Positions 19,120 through 21,908 of a stretch of 21,908 nucleotides of DNA are shown one piece after another. The notes below the pieces were generated by a model that was not told the origin of the DNA, searched no databases, and saw only the letters and a list, made by a program, of their open reading frames with translations. Origin of the DNA: a virus; the IMG/VR virus record IMGVR_UViG_3300011114_000543, positions 1-21,908 of that record, one strand, 5' to 3'. The translations under genes were made by a program, and so were the position numbers. Position 1 is the stretch's first letter. The number at the start of each line of letters is the position of its first letter.

Positions 19120-19881
19120 ATGTTGATTGATAACCCAGACGAGATGCAGAGTGAGTTAGACATTGTTGAGCAGAAAAAGCTTGAATCAACAATTGAGCCA
19201 GCGTCAGATGATATTCCTGATAAGTATCGGGGTAAACAGTTGTCTGACATTATCAAAATGCACCAAGAGGCAGAAAAGCTGATTGGCAAGCAAGCTCAAG
19301 AAGTTGGGGAAGTTAGGAAGCTCGCTGATGAACTCATCAAGCAAAACCTTGCTGGTAAACCTCAACCTATTAAAGAGGAAGAACCTGAAGTAGATTTTTT
19401 CGAGAATCCACAGGCGGCTGTTCGTAAAACTGTTGATAACCATCCTGATGTACTTGCGGCTCGTCAAGCGAGTCAAGAGTTCAAAAAGATGCAAATTCAG
19501 CAAAAGCTGGCGCAAGAACACCCTGATTTCGGTCAGATTGTTCAAGATGCAGACTTTGTGAATTGGGTGAAATCTTCACCTGTTCGTATTGGTTTGTACG
19601 CTAAAGCTGATGGTGAGTTTGACTATGACAGTGCAAACGAATTGTTGAGCACCTACAAGCAGTTGAAGGGCGTTAAGGCAAAACAGACTAGCGATGCAGG
19701 GGAAACCCAACGCAAGTCGAACCTTAAAGCGGCAAGTGTTGATGTAGGTGGTACTGGTGAATCTGGAAAACGAGTCTATCGCAGGGCAGACCTTATTCGG
19801 CTGAAGATGACTGACCCGAACCGATACGATGCCTTAAGTGAAGAAATCATGGCGGCATACGCAGAGGGGCGTGTCAAGTAA
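19120..19881 (+). CDS. Capsid scaffolding protein (putative)
   Basis: A 253-residue highly charged helical protein immediately before the major capsid gene, as expected for a scaffold. KYRGKQLSDIIKMHQEAEKL, IGKQAQEVGEVRKLADELIK and EEEPEVDFFENPQAAVRKTV are typical of scaffolds in short-tailed phages. The C-terminus (RADLIRLKMTDPNRYDALSE, IMAAYAEGRVK) is the probable capsid-binding end. I choose ATG 19120, with AAGGA six bases upstream, rather than a GTG at 19099. It helps assemble the prohead and is later lost. Confidence 0.8.
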   Translation: MLIDNPDEMQSELDIVEQKKLESTIEPASDDIPDKYRGKQLSDIIKMHQEAEKLIGKQAQEVGEVRKLADELIKQNLAGKPQPIKEEEPEVDFFENPQAAVRKTVDNHPDVLAARQASQEFKKMQIQQKLAQEHPDFGQIVQDADFVNWVKSSPVRIGLYAKADGEFDYDSANELLSTYKQLKGVKAKQTSDAGETQRKSNLKAASVDVGGTGESGKRVYRRADLIRLKMTDPNRYDALSEEIMAAYAEGRVK

Positions 19882-19911
19882 CCCTAACTTTTGATTTTTT
19901 GGAGTACACAA

Positions 19912-20859
19912 ATGGCAACATCATTTTCCCCTAGTAACTCAGTTACTACCACCACTGGCGCAACATTCATTCCTGAAATTTGGAGTGATGAAATTGTTGC
20001 GGCTTACAAGAAAAACCTAGTTTTAGCCAACTTGGTTATGAAGATGAACTTCAAGGGCAAGAAAGGTGACACTGTTCACATTCCTGCACCTACCCGTGGT
20101 TCTGCTTCTGCCAAAGCCGCTGAGACAGCAGTCACTTTGATTGCCGCTACTGAGTCTGAAGTCCAAGTGTCGATTAACAAGCACTATGAATATAGCCGCT
20201 TGATTGAAGACATCGTGGAAGCACAGGCTCTGAACTCTATGCGTCAGTTCTACACCTCCGATGCTGGCTATGCCTTGGCTCGTCAAGTCGATACAGACTT
20301 GGTGCAGTTGGGTCGTTCAGCCAACGGTGGTGCTGGTACAGCCGCATACGCCGCCGCCTACATTGGTGGTGACGGTACGACTGCCTATGTTGCCGCAAGC
20401 AACAATGAATCAGCACTGACTGATGCGGCTATCCGTCGCACTATTCAGCGTTTGGATGACAACGATACTCCTATGGACAATCGTTTCTTCTTGATTCCTC
20501 CATCAAGCCGCAACACCCTGATGGGTTTGGCTCGCTACACCGAACAAGCATTTGTCGGTACTGGTGACGCTATTCGCACTGGTGAAATTGGCAACCTGTA
20601 TGGCATCCCTGTCTTCACCTCTAGCAACGCTGATACCACTTCTGGTTCTGGTGCGGCTCGTGTGTGCTTGATGGGTCACAAAGATGCGATGGTCTTGGTT
20701 GAGCAAGTTGGTGTGCGTTCACAAGTTCAGTACAAGCAAGAGTACCTTGCTACGCTGTTCACAAGTGACACTCTGTATGGCGTTGCCGCCTTGCGTAGTG
20801 CCGCTTCTGTGGGTGCGGCTAAGTCCTCATCCATGTTTGCCTTGGCAGTTCCAGCCTAA
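19912..20859 (+). CDS. Major capsid protein
   Basis: A 315-residue HK97-fold-type capsid protein common in uncultured short-tailed phages. MATSFSPSNSVTTTTGATFI, PEIWSDEIVAAYKKNLVLAN, then KKGDTVHIPAPTRGSASAKA (E-loop region) and a central helix around YSRLIEDIVEAQALNSMRQF. Later motifs are PPSSRNTLMGLARYTEQAFV, GEIGNLYGIPVFTSSNA and VQYKQEYLATLFTSDTLYGV. GGAG lies eight bases before ATG 19912. Codons are biased as in a highly expressed gene. A strong terminator follows. Confidence 0.9.
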   Translation: MATSFSPSNSVTTTTGATFIPEIWSDEIVAAYKKNLVLANLVMKMNFKGKKGDTVHIPAPTRGSASAKAAETAVTLIAATESEVQVSINKHYEYSRLIEDIVEAQALNSMRQFYTSDAGYALARQVDTDLVQLGRSANGGAGTAAYAAAYIGGDGTTAYVAASNNESALTDAAIRRTIQRLDDNDTPMDNRFFLIPPSSRNTLMGLARYTEQAFVGTGDAIRTGEIGNLYGIPVFTSSNADTTSGSGAARVCLMGHKDAMVLVEQVGVRSQVQYKQEYLATLFTSDTLYGVAALRSAASVGAAKSSSMFALAVPA

Positions 20860-20869
20860 TGCAGTTGTC

Positions 20870-20900
20870 CCCCCTGCCCTAGTGGTAGGGGGTCTTTTTT
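20870..20900 (+). terminator. Intrinsic terminator after the major capsid gene
   Basis: Nine-pair stem CCCCCTGCC/GGTAGGGGG with a CTAGT loop, then TCTTTTTT. The next gene continues in the same direction 24 bases later, so this probably sets a high capsid-to-downstream ratio by partial termination. Confidence 0.85.
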
Positions 20901-20923
20901 AAACTAAATTAGGAGTAATCAAA

Positions 20924-21247
20924 ATGGCAACCGCTTCAGCAGTAGTCTCACGCAGAGGTAATGACCAGTTTCGGGGTTTGTTCTCCGATACTTGGGCTGT
21001 AAAAGCAACACTTGACGCTGGTTCTCTAGCCGATGGTGCTGGTGAAACAGATGATGTAACAGTGGCTGGTGTCGCCTTGGGTGACATGGTTATTGGTGCA
21101 TCTTTGGGTGTGGATTTGGTTGGTTTAACAGTTACTGGCTATGTCAGTGCCGCAAACACAGTCAAGTTCCGCATTCAAAACGAGTCAGGTTCTACAGTGG
21201 ACTTGGCATCTTCAACCTTGCGTATCGTTATTGTTCGCATGGTTTAA
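20924..21247 (+). CDS. Head decoration / capsid-stabilising protein (putative)
   Basis: A 107-residue beta-rich protein (VTVAGVALGDMVIGASLGVD, LVGLTVTGYVSAANTVKFRI, ending LRIVIVRMV). The repeats of short strands and Gly turns suit a trimeric head decoration or fibre-like knob, and the gene lies directly downstream of the capsid gene. AGGAG lies eight bases before the ATG. The family assignment is inferred from position and composition. Confidence 0.6.
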   Translation: MATASAVVSRRGNDQFRGLFSDTWAVKATLDAGSLADGAGETDDVTVAGVALGDMVIGASLGVDLVGLTVTGYVSAANTVKFRIQNESGSTVDLASSTLRIVIVRMV

Positions 21248-21251
21248 GGAT

Positions 21252-21275
21252 AGGGGGGCTAGTCCCCCCTTTCTC
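21252..21275 (+). terminator. Weak terminator-like hairpin after decoration gene
   Basis: Seven-pair stem AGGGGGG/CCCCCCT with a CTAGT loop, then TTCTC. The loop sequence equals that of the terminator at 20870-20900. The T tract is poor. Confidence 0.5.
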
Positions 21276-21289
21276 ATTTAAGGGGTTTT

Positions 21290-21511
21290 ATGGCTACTTT
21301 TAAGTGTCTGCAATCGGGTAATCTTGTTTCCTTTCACAATCAAGTTGACATTGATTCTATGAAAGGTCATCAGGGTTATGTGAGGGTAGACGATGTAGAA
21401 GTAACCATAGAATCTGTAGAATCAGAGACTAGAACAGATACCGCCTTTCGTGCGCCTGTCATCCCCACAATCAAGCGTATGGGAAGACCCAGAAAGGTAG
21501 AAAATGTCTGA
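21290..21511 (+). CDS. Small conserved phage protein of the head region
   Basis: A 73-residue protein: MATFKCLQSGNLVSFHNQVD, IDSMKGHQGYVRVDDVEVTI, ending IPTIKRMGRPRKVENV. The start (F.C..SGN.v.F....DI.sM..H.gY..v) is a pattern seen in short proteins between capsid and connector genes. The C-terminal GRPRK is basic. AGGGG precedes the ATG. Possibly structural; unknown. Confidence 0.7.
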   Translation: MATFKCLQSGNLVSFHNQVDIDSMKGHQGYVRVDDVEVTIESVESETRTDTAFRAPVIPTIKRMGRPRKVENV

Positions 21512-21707
21512 TGTTGATGCAAGAGACTTTGGCAAACTAGAGGCGCAAGTTGAGGCACTTCAAAAAGAAGTACACAATTTGAGCCAAGATGTGAAAGCCC
21601 TCCTTGAACTTGCCAACAAGGGCAAAGGTGGGTTTTGGATGGGTATGACCATTGCCTCATTCATGGGCGGTGTCATTACTTTTGTTGCTGACCGACTCTG
21701 GAAATAA
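21504..21707 (+). CDS. Coiled-coil membrane protein, holin-like or XhlA-like candidate
   Basis: A 67-residue protein with an N-terminal coiled coil (FGKLEAQVEALQKEVHNLSQ, DVKALLELANKGKGG) and a C-terminal membrane segment (FWMGMTIASFMGGVITFVAD). This plan matches small phage proteins annotated as XhlA-like or holin-associated. Its place just downstream of the head genes, and not next to the endolysin, leaves the role open. It starts eight bases inside the preceding gene. Confidence 0.6.
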   Translation: MSDVDARDFGKLEAQVEALQKEVHNLSQDVKALLELANKGKGGFWMGMTIASFMGGVITFVADRLWK

Positions 21708-21718
21708 AGGGGAACACT

Positions 21719-21886
21719 ATGTACGGCAAGATGATGGGTGGTAAGGCTAAAGAGATGAAAAGCAATGGTAAGAAAAAGGGTGTGCCTGTTGCCATCATGG
21801 TGGCAGTTGGCAAGCCCAAAGCTATGCCTATGCGTGGTAGCAGAACTGCTACAAACATGATGAAAAAATCAAGTCGTGGCAAATGA
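21719..21886 (+). CDS. Short Lys/Met/Gly-rich protein
   Basis: A 55-residue very basic protein beginning MYGKMMGGKAKEMKSNGKKK, with VPVAIMVAVGKPKAMPM in the middle and TATNMMKKSSRGK at the end. AGGGGA stands five bases before the ATG, and its stop is coupled to a further ATG. Similar Lys/Met-rich short proteins are frequent near phage head genes. Function unknown; the charge suggests DNA contact inside the capsid. Confidence 0.65.
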   Translation: MYGKMMGGKAKEMKSNGKKKGVPVAIMVAVGKPKAMPMRGSRTATNMMKKSSRGK

Positions 21887-21908
21887 AAAAGACCAAAGCA
21901 CAAGCCAA
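21883..21908 (+). CDS. Start of a further gene, cut by window end
   Basis: ATG 21883 overlaps the preceding stop (ATGA) and reads MKKTKAQA before the window ends. The first residues resemble short phage proteins of the DUF6496 type (KKsKAQ.K...VM.E), which often follow a Lys-rich partner, but eight residues cannot prove it. Confidence 0.5.

Overview
The window looks like part of a tailed double-stranded DNA phage (Caudoviricetes) infecting a Gram-negative bacterium. Evidence is a contiguous head gene block (small and large terminase, portal, collagen-like fibre, scaffold, major capsid protein, decoration protein), a GH19 endolysin, a phage recombination set (annealing protein, YqaJ exonuclease, SSB-like protein), a phage replication initiator and a RuvC-like resolvase. 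Genes are tightly packed with many ATGA/GTGA/TTGA start-stop overlaps, and base composition is moderate in GC by eye. A freshwater betaproteobacterial host is possible from the general look of the proteins, but that is a guess. No integrase, CI-type repressor, tRNA or CRISPR array was seen.

Layout. (A) 3-461, plus strand: the 3' part of an endolysin, cut by the window edge. (B) 458-5439, minus strand: about 18 small overlapping early-type genes, including SSB-like protein, HNH endonuclease, YqaJ exonuclease and Sak3/DUF1071 annealing protein. The block also holds microproteins, among them two tandem paralogues of 55-56 residues with TTG and GTG starts. (C) 5440-5990: a divergent control region with a possibly leaderless small DNA-binding protein, a Cys-rich exported peptide and a strongly structured RNA ending in an intrinsic terminator just before the replication initiator. 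(D) 5991-8749, plus strand: replication initiator (with iterons inside the gene), a small partner protein, a TET/JBP-associated-type glycosyltransferase, small proteins and RuvC-like resolvase, closed by a terminator. (E) 8814-11173, minus strand: small unknown genes and a GP88-family Cys-rich protein, with a repeated two-hairpin intergenic element. (F) 11174-11907: a long non-coding control region with operator-like repeats. (G) 11908-21908, plus strand: the packaging and head genes, continuing beyond the window.

How the parts fit. Block B supplies recombination functions (exonuclease, annealase, SSB-like) and many probable host-takeover proteins. Block D starts DNA replication, resolves junctions and probably glycosylates a modified base. 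Block G packages DNA and builds the head. Regulation appears concentrated in regions C and F, each between divergent operons, with inverted repeats that look like operators. The most distinctive leads are the structured leader RNA at 5875-5981, the iterons inside the initiator gene, the paralogous microproteins at 4133-4467, and the glycosyltransferase module without a visible base-oxidising partner.
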